Origin: Usnea hakonensis | Taxonomy: Eukaryota > Ascomycota > Lecanoromycetes > Lecanorales > Parmeliaceae | Length of the DNA stretch: 52,632 bases | Reading direction: 5' to 3' | Assembly (NCBI GenBank): GCA_013423325.1 | Contig: BLJB01000080.1 | Span: 429 to 53,060 of the forward strand | Shown here: piece after piece, positions 1 through 12,532 of the stretch | Position numbering within the stretch: position 1 is the stretch's first letter | Layout of the letters: every line of letters begins with the position of its first letter | Made by a program: the position numbers and the translations under genes | Notes under the pieces: generated by a model | Told to the model about the DNA's origin: nothing | The model's input: only the letters and a program-made list of their open reading frames with translations | The model's database searches: none

Positions 1-2130
1 CCCTATCAATTGAATCCTAGTTACATACCACCATTGACTTGATCTGGTTGCAGTCCTAACACTACAGAAGTAGGAGTATTACTATAATAGCTAGATATCG
101 ATCTAGCTAACTAGAAACTTGGATTACGTTTTAAGTTATAAGATAGATTACTCTACTATACTAACTTTGATGATGGCCGGGAAAGGTTATATATTCCTAA
201 CTTACTAGAAAAGGAGATCTTCGAGCTCGTATATAACTAGTAATATTATAGTAGATTTCATAGGATATATAAGTATATTACCGTATTATTATACCTTAAG
301 TATCTATTAAAGTATCTGTATACTTATATTAGTTATTACCCGGATTATGAGTTAAACTAAACTAAGAGATACTAATCGTACGGTAGTATGATACTAATTA
401 ATAGGCCTAGGATTCCTTTCTATACTATTACTATAGACTTTGTAATTGCTTTACTAGTTACTACTAATAGGCTAGATACTTTACTTACGGTAACTAATAA
501 ATTCTTAAAGAGAGTTTGCTTGATTCCCGGAAATCTACGTAGAATACTGCCGAATAGGTAGATCGAGTCCTAGCTATACTAGTATAATAAGGCTAGGGTA
601 TACTATATACTACTATTAGTGATCGCGATAGTAAATTCATATCGTAATTCTAGCTTACTATATTTTAGAAGCTAGGAGTCGAAATGCTAATATCTACTAT
701 ATACTATCTATAGACGGATAGGTAGTCTGAACGAATAAATTAAACCGTAGAGATTATAATATGTTACTTTATTATAGTAAACCTAGGCGTAGACTAGATT
801 ACCGTAATGCTATATCTATAAGGAAGCCTAAATAACGCAAAAAATGCCTCTACTGGAGTATTATTAAATGAAATCCTTTATAGCTTCAATGTCCGAGACT
901 CCCTAGGACTATTATCTAAATTACCGTAGGAGGATTTTAGTAAATTACGGTAAATGAAAAGAGAGTAAGCTAAGGATTCGATTACCTTCGCGAACGTTAT
1001 AGATAAAGCGTACTATAATAGTTCTTATAAGTTACTTAATATACCTAAGGGAAATATAGTTTTTCTACGATTATATTATAGGTATAAGATTCCTAATATT
1101 TCTAATTATAAGCTCTATAATTAATGTATCGGCCCGTTCAAAGTTATAAAAAAGGTCGGAAAATTAGCTTACTATATTAATCTACCCCTACTAATGAAAA
1201 TCCATCCTGTCGTCTTAATTACCCAGTTAGAACCTATATATAATAAATCTTTAGATCTATATAGAAGGATATATAATCATAAGCTACCCCCGGTTAAGGA
1301 GGAAGGACAGGATCTAGATAACTAGTATTCTATCGAAATTCTGCTTAACAAGCGTACTTCTAGACGGGGCAAAGTGGAATACCTAGTAAAATAGGAAGGG
1401 TACGGTAATTAGTATAATATATAGTATAATACGGATAACCTTAATAATACCTAGGAATTAATTTAGGAGTACGAAGCCCGGATATAATCACTACTAAAAA
1501 GTACTAGAAGATAGCCTACTACCATAACTCCGGCTACTATAATCCTTACCCCCGATACCGCGCCAGAAGTATATACTAGAAAGAGGGGACGTCTAAAAAA
1601 AGATACTTAAAGACTAGGTAGTCTTATTAAATATATATAGTACTTATTTATAGTTGTCTTAATAAGACTTCTAAGTATCTATTACCGGAAGTTCGGTAAT
1701 TATTACTACGGAAATAATTCTATCCTTATTAACTAGGTAGAGTACTAGGAAATATATACTTTCTAGCTATAGTATTCCTAGTCGCTCTCCTAAGGAAATC
1801 AGAGTATCGTTACTACTAGTTAATTATCAGAAATATCTACCGTAACAGCCTAGGAAAGGCGGGAAATACTAGGAATACTATTAACTATCTATCTACTAAT
1901 AACTACTACGGTAGCGAGGACGCTACCTTTTTGCTTATTTATAGTACTATTATAGCGTATATACTACTTCCTGATTTACTACTATTACTTAGTATTGTTA
2001 TTACTAGTGGCTTGGTATTCCGGCGATTCACTGTATATAGTGATCTTCCTTTTTAGACTTCTACATCTTTCACATCCATACATTCACTCATAGCCATTGC
2101 TATTGTCACTGTCACTGTTGCTACCCAACA
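1..2130 (+). mobile_element. RIP-degraded Ty3/gypsy (chromovirus-type) LTR retrotransposon relic
   Basis: A strongly AT- and TpA-rich stretch with no long open frame. On the + strand about 436-504 reads like the start of a gypsy integrase core (DFVIAL...LLTVTNKFS). About 1325-1485 reads like a chromodomain (SIEILLNKRTSRRGK then EYLVK-stop-EGY), in which Trp codons of the family pattern are replaced by TAG. That is the signature of C-to-T change at CpA on both strands (RIP), so the element is dead. The block ending in CCCAACA at 2130 could be the 3' end of an LTR, with a purine-rich tract near 1579-1590 as a possible polypurine tract; these two boundaries are guesses. The 5' part lies outside the window. 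Confidence 0.8.
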
Positions 2131-2640
2131 TTTATATAGAGCTAGTTAATTAAATACTTATATAATTAGAAAGATAGATATCTATTATTTATCTAATAAT
2201 ATAGTTATAGTAGTAGTACTATAAATCTAGTTAATTATATACTTAGATATTTAAAATATAAGAGTATAATAACTTATTTAGTAATAATAATAATAATAGT
2301 AAGGGAAGCTTTATATAGAGCTAGTTAATTATATATTTATATAATTAGAGAGATAGGTATCTATTATTTACCTTAATAGTAGTAATAATAGTATTAGTAA
2401 AAAAGAAGAAAAGAAAGAAAGTAGAATCTTTATATAAAGAAAAATTTTTATATATTAAAATTAATTCTATTTAGGCCTAGCTATTACTCTTATTAATTCT
2501 ATAATTATATAAAGTTATATAGAAAATAATTAATTAATCTATAGACTTATACGAGTATTAGGGAAGTATAGAAAGTATTTAGATATTAGATAAATAGTAT
2601 ACGAAAAAGAAAAAAAAAAATCAGGTTTAATATTATTATA
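2131..2640. repeat. AT-rich imperfect direct repeats between retroelement relic and GUF1
   Basis: A unit starting TTATATAGAGCTAGTTAATT occurs at about 2132-2205 and again at about 2311-2385, with a shorter related piece (CTAGTTAATTATATACTTAG) near 2227. The copies differ mainly by A/G or T/C transitions, as expected of RIP after duplication. Poly-A/AT runs follow to about 2640, where base composition changes sharply to ordinary genic sequence. No gene is visible here. Confidence 0.6.
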
Positions 2641-2744
2641 TAGCCAGCCGTCGTCCACCCTAGATTTAGCCATCCGCAATTTACCTAGTCCGAGAATTCC
2701 ATACTTCACTCCAGGTGGAATGAAAGCTCAGCTATTGTGAATTC

Positions 2745-4970
2745 ATGCGATCATGTCTCAGGCTAATCGTTGAGGCCACAGCTGCCTCCGGGTATTGTCT
2801 CCGAGGATCAAAGCGCCCATTTGTACCTTTCAGTCTAGCTTCTCTCTCACGCCATGCTTCGTCGTCGAGGACCGTAGGAAGTCTAGAGAAGAGAATATCG
2901 GAAATACCACTGGACCGTTTCCGAAACTTCTGCATCGTCGCCCATGTCGACCATGGCAAAAGTACCCTTAGTGATCGTTTGCTCGAGCTCACAGGTACAA
3001 TCGAGCCGGGAGGGAAAAAGCAGTTTCTGGACAAGCTCGACGTTGAGCGGGAGCGCGGCATTACAGTAAAGGCGCAAACATGTAGCATGCTATACAATTA
3101 CAAGGGAGAGGACTATCTGCTCCATTTGGTGGACACCCCTGGCCATGTCGATTTTCGTGCAGAGGTGACAAGGTCCTATGCAGCTTGTGGAGGAGCCTTA
3201 TTATTGGTCGATGCCAGGTGGGTACACATTGGGCTATCTTGTAGTCACTGTCTGTGTTGCGAGGCTTTGTAAAGCAGGAGGAACGGTTGTGACCTCGTCA
3301 CACTTTCTGAATCTGTCTCAAGGCACTCATTTTTTTATGAAGAAAATTCTGACTCCAATAACCTCATTAGTCAAGGCGTTCAAGCCCAGACTGTAGCAAA
3401 TTTCTATTTGGCATTCTCACAAGGCCTGCACTTGGTGCCTATCATCAACAAGATCGACCTTCAATCAGCCGAGCCTCAGCGAGCCTTAGAGCAGATCCAG
3501 GATACTTTTGAACTCGATCCTGAAAAGGCGGTCTTGGTCTCGGCCAGAACAGGCTTGCATGTGCAAAAAATATTGCCGGCTGTCATTGAGCAAATTCCAC
3601 CGTGAGTCCAATGTAATATTACTTCGAAGGTCAGCGTCTTACTAATGTCCAGACCAACTGGCGACCAATCCAAGCCTTTACGGATGTTGTTGATTGATTC
3701 CTGGTACTCCAACTTTAAAGGAGTCATTCTACTTGTCCGACTTTTCGATGGCCAAGTCAAAGCAGGAGATCACGTTGTCTCCCTTGTAACTGGCTTGAAG
3801 TATATTGTTGGCGAAGTCGGCATCATCTACGGAGAACAGACCCCGCAAACGATGTTGCGGGCCGGTCAGTTGGGCTACATCTTCTTCAATCCAGGGATGA
3901 AGCTGAGTTCCGAAGCCAAAGTTGGAGATACTTACACCACCGTTGGTTCAGTGGTAGATCTCTTACCTGGCTTCGAAGAACCAAAGGCGATGGTTTTTGT
4001 GGCTGCTTTCCCAACGGATCAGAGCGAATACACACATCTGGAGGACAGTATCAACCAAATTGTCCTGAATGATCGGAGTGTCACATTGCATAAGGAGTAC
4101 TCTGAGGCTCTGGGAGCCGGTTGGCGACTTGGATTTCTAGGAACACTTCATTGTTCTGTATTCGAGGACAGGCTACGGCAGGAACATGGTGCAAGTATCA
4201 TCATTACGCCCCCAACGGTGCCATTCAAAGTCGTTTGGGTCAACGGAAAGGAGGAGATCATCCGCAGTCCCACCGATTTCCCAGACACAAGTACCAACAC
4301 TGCTGGGGTAGCTGAACTTCAAGAACCCTATGTCTTAGTCACCGTCACCCTTCCGGATGAATTTCTGGGTAAAGTCATCGAGCTTTGTGAAGGCAACCGG
4401 GGTGAGCAGAAGGAACTCTCTTTCTTTACAGCAACACAAGTCATTTTGAAATACGAACTCCCACTTGCTCATCTGGTGGATGATTTCTTTGGTAAGCTCA
4501 AAGGCATTACGAAGGGCTATGCGAGTCTCGATTACGAGGAATCTGCGTGGCGTAAGAGTAACATCATCAAACTACAACTGCTCGTGAATTCAAAGCCTGT
4601 AGACGCTGTGGCTCGCGTTGTCCATACCAGTCAGATTGATAGACTCGGACGACAATGGGTCGAGAAATTCAAGCAACACGTGGATCGTCAGATGTTTGAG
4701 GTTGTCATACAGGCAGTAGCTGGCAGACGAATTGTGGCCAGGGAGACTATCAAGCCTTTCCGAAAGGACGTTTTGGCCAAGTTGCACGCAGCGGATGTGG
4801 GTCGGCGAAGGAAGCTTTTGGAGAACCAAAAAGAGGGCAGAAAGAAGCTTAGAGGTATGTGGCAGTGAACTCTATTCTTCGTGTTTAATGATTGCTGATT
4901 GCCATTTCCTGTAGCCGTGGGCAACATTGCAATTGATGCAAAGGCTTTCCAAGCATTTCTGGCCAAATGA
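2745..4970 (+). CDS. GUF1: GUF1, mitochondrial translation factor (LepA/EF4 family GTPase)
   Basis: Ribosome-bound GTPase thought to back-translocate stalled mitochondrial ribosomes. Four exons: 2745-3217, 3371-3601, 3653-4854, 4915-4970, giving 653 aa. The introns were placed so that VDA-SQGVQAQT, IPP-PTGDQSK and KKLR-AVGNIA join in frame; intron 2 (51 bp) has a TACTAAT-like branch site. The N-terminus is Arg/Ser-rich without acidic clusters, fitting a mitochondrial presequence. G1 is AHVDHGKST (residues 66-74), G3 DTPGHVDF, G4 NKIDL. The LepA-specific C-terminal region is present (GYASLDYE, and GRRIVARETIKPFRKDVLAK near the end). The ATG lies only about 100 bp from the AT-rich repeat tract. 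The start is inferred; a later Met is possible but would remove the presequence. Confidence 0.95.
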
Positions 4971-5515
4971 GGCCTTTCAGGTTTGAAGGGGCTGTACTGG
5001 TCCCCCTATTCGGCTCCAGAAGCTAGATTTTTCCATCTGGCAATTGTGAAGGTGTCGATGCAACTCCATCGATCGAAACACTTCACCGTGCTCTCATCGA
5101 TCTAGAGAGGACCGGACTTATTCAGTGGTATACCCGACGATAGGTTGCATATATACCATCTCGCTTTAGTAAGTGAAAGAAGTCAATTACGGGTCAATGA
5201 GTAGATATGTCACAGCGGAATGAACATAGCTGACTTGGTCACCCTTTCCGTGCCATTAGCCGTGCCAATACTTTGCATACATTCCACTGCACATGACAAT
5301 GAAATAGTTCGCGCTCAGAGCTGACCAAACGTACGTGCTAAGATTGTGGCGCCCTAATTACACGCTTAGTGTACAGAGATACAGGAGTCAACTAGTATGT
5401 GTCTCATATCTACAGCTAAGACATCAACGCTAGAAAGGTCGATGTCACCCATCAGACAAATCATTGAGGAAACATAGAATCCGCTTGATTTCAAACGTAC
5501 AGGCAACAATGGGCT
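4971..5515. other. Convergent intergenic spacer GUF1 / hydrolase
   Basis: 545 bp between two convergently transcribed genes, so it holds both 3' UTRs and terminators. I see no ORF of note, no repeat and no RNA gene. Confidence 0.6.
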
Positions 5516-6388
5516 TCATGTGTACATCGGCGTGTTGGAAAGACTACCTGACGTCTGCATCGGGCTTCTTGATTTCTGACGGGCCGCGACGTCCTTTACA
5601 GCATCTACCACCTCCTGAGTCTTAGTCAGATTCGGACAGTGGCCGGTGGCTAGCTCGATCGTATGCACCGTCTGCCCCTCCGCCTTCATACGTTCTACCA
5701 TGGACTTCTGATAATCCCAAGGTACCGTCATGTCCTGGGTCGTATAGATATACGTCACGGGAATCTCCCTCCACGCACAGTGATCCACCGTTTGATACAT
5801 CGCCTTCCCATTCCAGCGCACTAGCGACGATAGATAAGTTTCCAATTCTGCGTCGTCGACGCCGGGGCCCACGAGCAAGGATTTCGGATCGCGGCTTACG
5901 CAGCTATCGTCCTCAGCGAAGTCGAAAGCCAGTGGTAGGAGGTGCTCATGGCCGAATTCTTTGACCTTGCCGACCATGGAGCCTCCCTCGGGGAGGGCGA
6001 ATGCACACATATAGATGAGGTGGGCGACGCCGCATGACTGGCCTTGGGTGTGGTGGTTGCGGGTGCTCATGCCCAGACCATGGAGCGCGTTGGTGCCGAC
6101 TTGACCGCCGTATGAGTGCATAATGGCAATGACGGTGCGACCGGCGTCAACTAGGCTTTCCACGTACGCGCGAATGAGTGCCGTGTCGTCGACCAGATCC
6201 GTAGTCGGTGGGCGCGCCTCATTCATGGAGGGAAGTCGAGGGAGGTGGACTTCGTACCCGGCGGATCGAAGGGAGCTTGTAAACTTAAGGTATGTGCTTG
6301 GTACATGCCATCCGCCGTGTATGATGACAATGGTAGGCTTGGTAGCGGCCATCGTTGCAGTATCAGATGTGAATGTGAATTGTGACAA
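5516..6388 (-). CDS. Alpha/beta hydrolase family protein
   Basis: Single-exon gene, 290 aa from the first ATG, or 278 aa from Met13, which directly precedes the first beta strand. The fold is recognisable: IVIIHGG oxyanion-loop motif (residues 20-26), nucleophile elbow MHSYGG with Ser92, acid residue in TTQDMTVPW, and His in TGHCPNLTKTQE near the C-terminus. It resembles the small cytosolic hydrolases (AB_hydrolase_6 type) common in fungi, some of which act in secondary metabolism or ester and lactone cleavage. The substrate cannot be told. No biosynthetic cluster genes lie beside it: its neighbours are GUF1 (convergent) and RPC1 (divergent). Confidence 0.88.
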   Translation of the reverse strand: MSQFTFTSDTATMAATKPTIVIIHGGWHVPSTYLKFTSSLRSAGYEVHLPRLPSMNEARPPTTDLVDDTALIRAYVESLVDAGRTVIAIMHSYGGQVGTNALHGLGMSTRNHHTQGQSCGVAHLIYMCAFALPEGGSMVGKVKEFGHEHLLPLAFDFAEDDSCVSRDPKSLLVGPGVDDAELETYLSSLVRWNGKAMYQTVDHCAWREIPVTYIYTTQDMTVPWDYQKSMVERMKAEGQTVHTIELATGHCPNLTKTQEVVDAVKDVAARQKSRSPMQTSGSLSNTPMYT

Positions 6389-6858
6389 TATCCACGATTC
6401 AGCGTAGGCGAAGAGGGATTAACTGTAGTATTGGGCAAAGGATTTGACGAGAGAACTTAGAGTATGTGTGGAGGAAGGAATAGTGCAAATCATATGTAAG
6501 ATATGGAATACAATTCGGTCGAATTTGGTGGAATACAGGGAGGATGTAGGATTGATTGTCTAACAATGTAGAAAGAACTACTGAAACCTCTGCCAAGACC
6601 AATCGGAGTACACCTCAATATCATGTGCATCCAGGTCGCTTATTCCTGTGGGGTACGCAAATCGTATTGCAGGGATACCCCACTACGATTAGAACCTAAT
6701 GTTCAAATAAATTAATTCTCCATGCATTTGAATTCTATTATATAGCTAGACATAATCCCCGTCATCGACCCTCTGATTAATATTGATGCCTATACACGCT
6801 CATCCCAAGTAGCAAATACTTGCACCACCTTGGCACTTCCACAAATTGACTCTCAACC
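6389..6858. other. Divergent promoter spacer hydrolase / RPC1
   Basis: 470 bp between divergent start codons. AT-rich around 6690-6745 with a TATATAG stretch (6738-6744) that could act as a core promoter element for RPC1. No conserved ORF is seen. Confidence 0.45.
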
Positions 6859-9800
6859 ATGGCTACAGCTACCGAGTCTGTGAAAGAACAGGTTGTCGAC
6901 ACACTCCCTAAAAGGATCAAGGAGCTCAGATTTGGAGTCGCGTAAGCTGGTCGACTTACCATGGAGTTCAAAGCTAACATATGATCTAGCTCAAGCCAGG
7001 ATATAGTGAATCAAGCCGTCGTCGAAGTTTGTGATCGAGCGCTGTATGACCTAGCGCGAGAACGCGCCCCTGCGGCCAATGGCCCACTCGACCCTCTTAT
7101 GGGTATATCTGGCAAGGTTGGAAGTTGTCAGACATGTGGGGAGCCCATGCAAAAATGCAACGGCCACTTCGGATATGTCAAGCTCGCACTTCCAGCGCTG
7201 CACATTGGCTACCTCAAGAAAATCATCACGGTTCTACAAATTATCTGCAAAGTACAAGCCGTTGCCAAGCTGAAAGATGCGCGACTGATGGGTATTAGGG
7301 ATGCGCTCGAACGCTTCTCGCAGAGGAGGACCGCCGGAATTACCTTCGGGACCTGCGGAGGCCAAACATCGACAATTTGCGCAAGGCTCAAATTTGCAAG
7401 AAAATCAATGAGCAGTGCCGAAAGGTAAAATCCTGTTATTACTGCAATGAGATCAATGGACAGGTCAAGAAGGCTGGAACATCTCCCTTGAGGATAATTC
7501 ACGAACAATTCAGCCACTTCGATGCCTCCAAATCGCAGAAAAAAGTAGCACCACCTGCGAAGATTGCATTCGACAAGTCCTTTGAATCTTCTCGAAAGGT
7601 AGCCGAAGGGGTTGGGAGAAATTTTATGAAAGCTGCAGATGATATGAATCCTCTTCGGGTCCTCAATATTTTTAAGAGAATAAGTGCATCAGATTGCGAG
7701 CTTCTGGGTATGGACCCTGCAGAGGGCAGACCAGAAATGTTTATATGGCAATACTTTCCCACTTCGCCAGTCTGTATCAGGCCTTCGGTCCCACAGGACG
7801 GTGCAACTACAGAGGACGATCTCACATCTAAAATATCTGATATCGTCCACATCAATACTCTCCTAGGCGAGGGAATTGTCACGGGTCAGCCTGTGGGAAC
7901 GATCATGGAGCAATGGGACTTTCTACAACTACAACTCGCGATGATAGTCAACAGCGACGCTCCTGGCGTCCAACCTGCCCATACTTATGCGGTGCCTATT
8001 CGAGGGCTCTGCCAAAGGCTAAAAGGCAAGCAAGGTCGATTCCGAGGAAATTTATCTGGCAAGCGTGTGGACTTCTCTGGGCGTACAGTCATTTCTCCGG
8101 ATCCAAACCTCGGAATCGATCAGGTTGCCATACCCGAGCTTGTTGCGAAGAATCTCACGTATCCAGAGAAGATATCGCGGTACAACATAGTGAAGATGCG
8201 AGAACGCGTGAGAAATGGGCCCAATAAGTGGCCTGGAGCCAACTACATCTGGAAGAAAGACACAGATATCAAACAGTATTTGAAGTACGGCAGACCAGGT
8301 GTTCATGCAGACAATCTCAAAATTGGCGACATTGTCGAGCGGCATCTTATCGATGGTGATATTGTACTGTTCAACCGGCAGCCTTCGCTGCACAAGCTTA
8401 GCATACTCAGCCATTATGTCAAGGTTAGACCACATCGGACGTTCCGCCTCAACGAGTGCGTTTGCAATCCATACAACGCCGATTTTGACGGAGACGAGAT
8501 GAACTTGCATGTACCGCAGACGGAAGAAGCTCGTACGGAGGCCATCGAATTGATGGGAGTCAAGCACAATCTCGCGACACCCAAAAATGGGGAACCTATC
8601 ATATCTGCTATTCAAGATTTCATCACTGCTTCATATCTGCTCAGCAACAAGGACGTCTTCTACGACCGAAAAGCGTTCACGAATATTTGCTTGTACATGG
8701 TTGAGGGAAATATGCAGATTGATTTACCTCCGCCAACAATTCTGAAACCGGTAATGCTCTGGACCGGGAAACAGGTCTTCAACGTGATGATGCGTCCAAA
8801 CAGGGACTGCGAGGTTCGAGTGAACTTGGATGCAGCGTGTCGACAATATCGTGCGACGCCAGGAGTGGCTCGCGACCTGAATGAGAACGATAGCTGGCTT
8901 TGCATACGCAATTCAGAGATTATGTGCGGTGTTATGGACAAATCCACCATTGGTTCAGGAAAGAAGGACTCGGTTTTCTACGTGATAATGAGGGACTTTG
9001 GCCCAGACGCTGCCGTGCAAGCTATGAATCGTCTGGCAAGACTTGCGGCTCGTTGGCTTACAAACCAGGGTTTCTCGATTGGTATTGGCGACGTCTATCC
9101 CGGGGAGAGGCTAACTGTTTTGAAGAAAATGCTTGTTGAAAAGGCTTATGCTGAGTGCGATGCGGTCATCGAACGTTTTAAGATTGGTAATCTCGCAAAA
9201 GCCGCCGGTTGCGATGAAGAACAGACCATGGAGAATTTGATATCTGGAATCTTGAGCAAGGTTAGACAGCAGGCTGGAGAGCATTGCTTTGCGGAGCTCA
9301 GTAGATGGAATTCACCCATGATCATGGCCACTTCAGGATCCAAAGGCTCCAATATCAATGTCTCGCAAATGGTTGCAGTTGTGGGACAGCAGATCATTGA
9401 TGACAAACGCGTCCCAGATGGCTTTCAAGATCGAAGTCTTCCACACTTTCCAAAGAACGCCCGTCAGCCGCCCTCAAAGGGATTTGTACGAAACAGCTTT
9501 TTCTCGGGCTTGACCCCTTCAGAATTCTTCTTCCACGCCATATCTGGTAGAGTCGGTCTAGTTGATACTGCCGTCAAAACTGCAGAGACCGGGTATATGT
9601 CTCGAAGATTGATGAAATCACTTGAAGACTTGTCGACAAGGTACGATGACACAGTGCGCAATTCATCTTCCAATGTTGTACAATTCCAATTTGGAGATGA
9701 CAAGCTTGATCCCCTTGATATGGAAGGTAAAGCAAAGCCTGTCAATTTTGAGAGGACCTTTACTCATGCGGAGGTCGGTTGCTCTCTTTCTATGAATCCA

Positions 9801-11496
9801 TTTATGCTGGATGCTGATTTAAATATAAGGCTACGACGTGGGATAACAAAGACCGAACTCTACTGCCTTGGGAAATAATGTCTGTGTGCAGTGAACAATT
9901 ACAACCTCGTCGAACGAAATTAGCACGCAAGTCTCTTATGGGAGAGGATTTGGAGTACATGGATCAAAGTACTGCAGCCATCGATGATAAAGAGAGTGCT
10001 CGAGATTTTCTGCAGTCTATCGAAGAATTTATGATTAGAAAAGCCCATGAGCTAGCAGCGGCACGCAAGCGACTGGGGGTGCCTGAAGGACTCCAGAAAA
10101 ACCACTGGCCCAAATCTAGTCTCTCGAAAGTTGAAAGTAAGTTCTGGCAAGCCTCCTGGCGAATTCACAGCTGATCCAGCTTAGTGAAAGAAGCCAAGGA
10201 ATACGTGGAGCGTACTGCTAAGATATCTCGGCCAACCTTGATAGCATTTATACGCGCATGTCTGGAAAAGTACGACAGAGCCAAGGTGGAGCCAGGATCT
10301 GCAGTAGGAGCGATCGCTGCGCAGTCAATCGGTGAACCAGGAACGCAGATGACCTTAAAAACTTTCCATTTCGCTGGCGTGGCGGGCATGAGTATCATGC
10401 AAGGTGTTCCTCGAATTAAGGAGATCATCAACGCCTCGAAAATCATCAGTACGCCTGTCATTAGCTGCGACCTCCATTGCAAGGACAGCATCACTGCCGC
10501 CCGCGTGGTGAAAGGCCGCATAGAACAGACATTCATCAAAGATGTATATAGCTATCAAACTCCCACTTATATACTTGTCAAGCACTAACAGTTACGCAGA
10601 TCATTTATTGGGTCGATAGCGTCTGGACCCCTCACGGCCCGTTTGTGAGTCTGAAGCTAGACTTCGAAACAATTGGCCGTCTCCAACTAGACATCACTGC
10701 TCGAGACATTAGCGATGCAATTGTAAAGCAGAAGAAGCTCAAGCTGAGTCCACACAACATCAAATGTCAACAGCAGTACATCCGCATTGACATCCAAGCC
10801 TTGGACAAGTATAAGCGCGGCAACAAGAACACTGTGGTCAAAGCCACCGCAAAAGAAGACACGGAGCTCTTCCTCCGTGTACAATCGATCAAGCGCATCC
10901 TCCCCAACATTCCCGTTCGCGGATACCCCGAAGCCTCGCGTGCCATCATCACGACTGACGATCATGGCAAGAACGCGTTGGTGGTCGAAGGTTATGGTCT
11001 CCGCAACTGCATGACGACTCAGGGAGTGAACGGGCTCGCCACCAGAACCAACTCGGTCATGGAAATGCGTGACATCCTCGGCATAGAAGCGGCGCGAAAA
11101 ACCATCATTGATGAAATAAGCCTCGTAATGGGCGACATGGACATTGACCCGCGGCACATGCAGCTGCTCGCCGACGTCATGACCTACAAGGGCGAAGTGC
11201 TGGGCATCACGCGCTTCGGGCTCAGCAAGATGAGAGACAGCGTGCTGCAGCTGGCCAGTTTCGAAAAGACGCCGGACCATCTGTTCGAGGCTGCGTGGCA
11301 TATGAAGAAGGACAGGATTGAAGGCGTCAGCGAGTGCATCATCATGGGTCAGACCATGAGTCAGGGAACGGGAGCTTTCAAGCTGGTGAGGGAGTTGGAT
11401 TTCGGTTCCGGTGTGGTGGGGAAGAAACCTACCGTCTTCGAAGACGCCTGGGCGGAGGCGAGGCAGAGGAAGAAACCGACGAATCTTGTGCGATGA
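6859..11496 (+). CDS. RPC1: RPC1 (RPO31), largest subunit of RNA polymerase III
   Basis: Catalytic subunit of the nuclear polymerase that makes tRNA, 5S and U6 RNA. Six exons: 6859-6941, 6990-7251, 7299-9773, 9830-10136, 10185-10543, 10600-11496; 1460 aa, the normal family size. Joins restore GVA-SSQDIVNQ, QIICK-GCARTLL, HAE-ATTWDNKDR, SKVE-MKEAKEY and IKD-IIYWVDS. Visible motifs: zinc-binding CQTCGEPMQKCNGHFG, a second zinc pair CYYCNEINGQ, the active-site metal loop YNADFDGDEMNLHVPQ, the trigger-loop/bridge region near AAQSIGEPGTQMTLKTFHFAG, and the C-terminal jaw/cleft segment KTIIDEIS and MTYKGEVLGITRFGL. The donor of the third intron (GTCGGT) is weak, but no other in-frame choice gives the conserved TWDN. 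Confidence 0.96.
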
Positions 11497-12532
11497 TGAT
11501 GATGATGGGAGATGATTGTTTCCACGACCTACATTTGCATAGAAGGCGGACAATTTTGCTGCATAGCGACTGCGTGGCATGGCGAGGCGAGGCGATTTGT
11601 AAGAGAATATATCAGCAAAAGTCGTGCATAGTGACAGGCACTGTAGTGGAAATATTTAAACAGACAAAGGTCGGCCCTGTTTGGCTCCTTGAGATGGATA
11701 TAATTATAAAAAACCAACTCTACAATCCTCAACATCCCACACAATCAACCCCCCCCCCCAAACCCCTTCCTTAAGCCCCTCAACCCAACAAAACCCTTCC
11801 TACCACTCACTACCAAAATCCTCCTCCCACCTCCCCACCTCACCGACCCCAAATCCAAGATCCCCAAACGCCAACACAATCCCCAAGTATATAGATCCGT
11901 TGTCCTTATACTCGGACGGCTATTCCTCGCAAAAGCCAATTGCCCGATTTATATCCGTGGCGTCGTTAGATGGTGATGGTGATAGTGAGGGGTTTGGGGT
12001 GGAGTGGAGTGGAGGAAGGAAGTGGGTGAATGGGTGAATGGAAGGAGAGGGATGGTGAGCGGGGTAGGGGGGGGGGGAGAACGGGAAAGGGGAATGTAGA
12101 TTAATTAGAGAGAGAGGTTGGGCTGCTAGAGAGTGTGTGTGAGGAAGTAAGAGAGAGGGTTTGGCACGGAGTGGGATAGTCGAGTGCCAGCTGCGGAGGA
12201 TATGTACATGAACGACACAACAAGTGACAGCCGCCTTGGACGGATTCTTTCTTTAAAAGCGAATCCCCAACGCTGGCGGGGAATTTGAAGGGAAACCGGA
12301 TGCAAAGAGGTCCTGATGTGCAGTATAGAAAGATGAGCGGGTCAAAAATTTGAATTTGCAGGAAGGTTCTACTGGAAGGATTTAGTTAGATATGTTCAGG
12401 TCCTAATATATGGGAGCCTAATTATCTGGAATGGCGCAAAGTGTCTGTATGGAAGTTCAAGTCTCCACATTGTTGAGCTGACAACCACATATCATGGTCA
12501 CATCCCCGAAGATCAACGACCTCAGGTTCCGC
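11497..12532. repeat. Low-complexity C-rich then G-rich spacer
   Basis: 1036 bp between the 3' ends of RPC1 and the MYST gene. About 11740-11880 is C-rich with a C11 run (11749-11759). About 11960-12160 is purine/G-rich with a G11 run (12067-12077) and many GGG/GGGG tracts (GGTGATGGTGATAG, GGGTGAATGGGTGAATGG). The + strand could form G-quadruplexes, and the C and G runs could pair. No ORF with family resemblance was seen. Confidence 0.6.

Noticed and set aside
3218..3370. Apparent break of the GUF1 frame after VDA
   Set aside because: Explained by a 153-bp intron; joining 3217 to 3371 gives SQGVQAQTVANFY as in LepA proteins.
7252..7298. Apparent frameshift in RPC1 between LQIICK and the next frame
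   Set aside because: A 47-bp intron with GT-AG ends and an ACTGAT branch-like site restores GCARTLLAEEDRR in frame, so the gene is intact.
10687..11580. 297-codon minus-strand frame opposite RPC1
   Set aside because: It is the antisense of the conserved last exon of RPC1; no independent homology.
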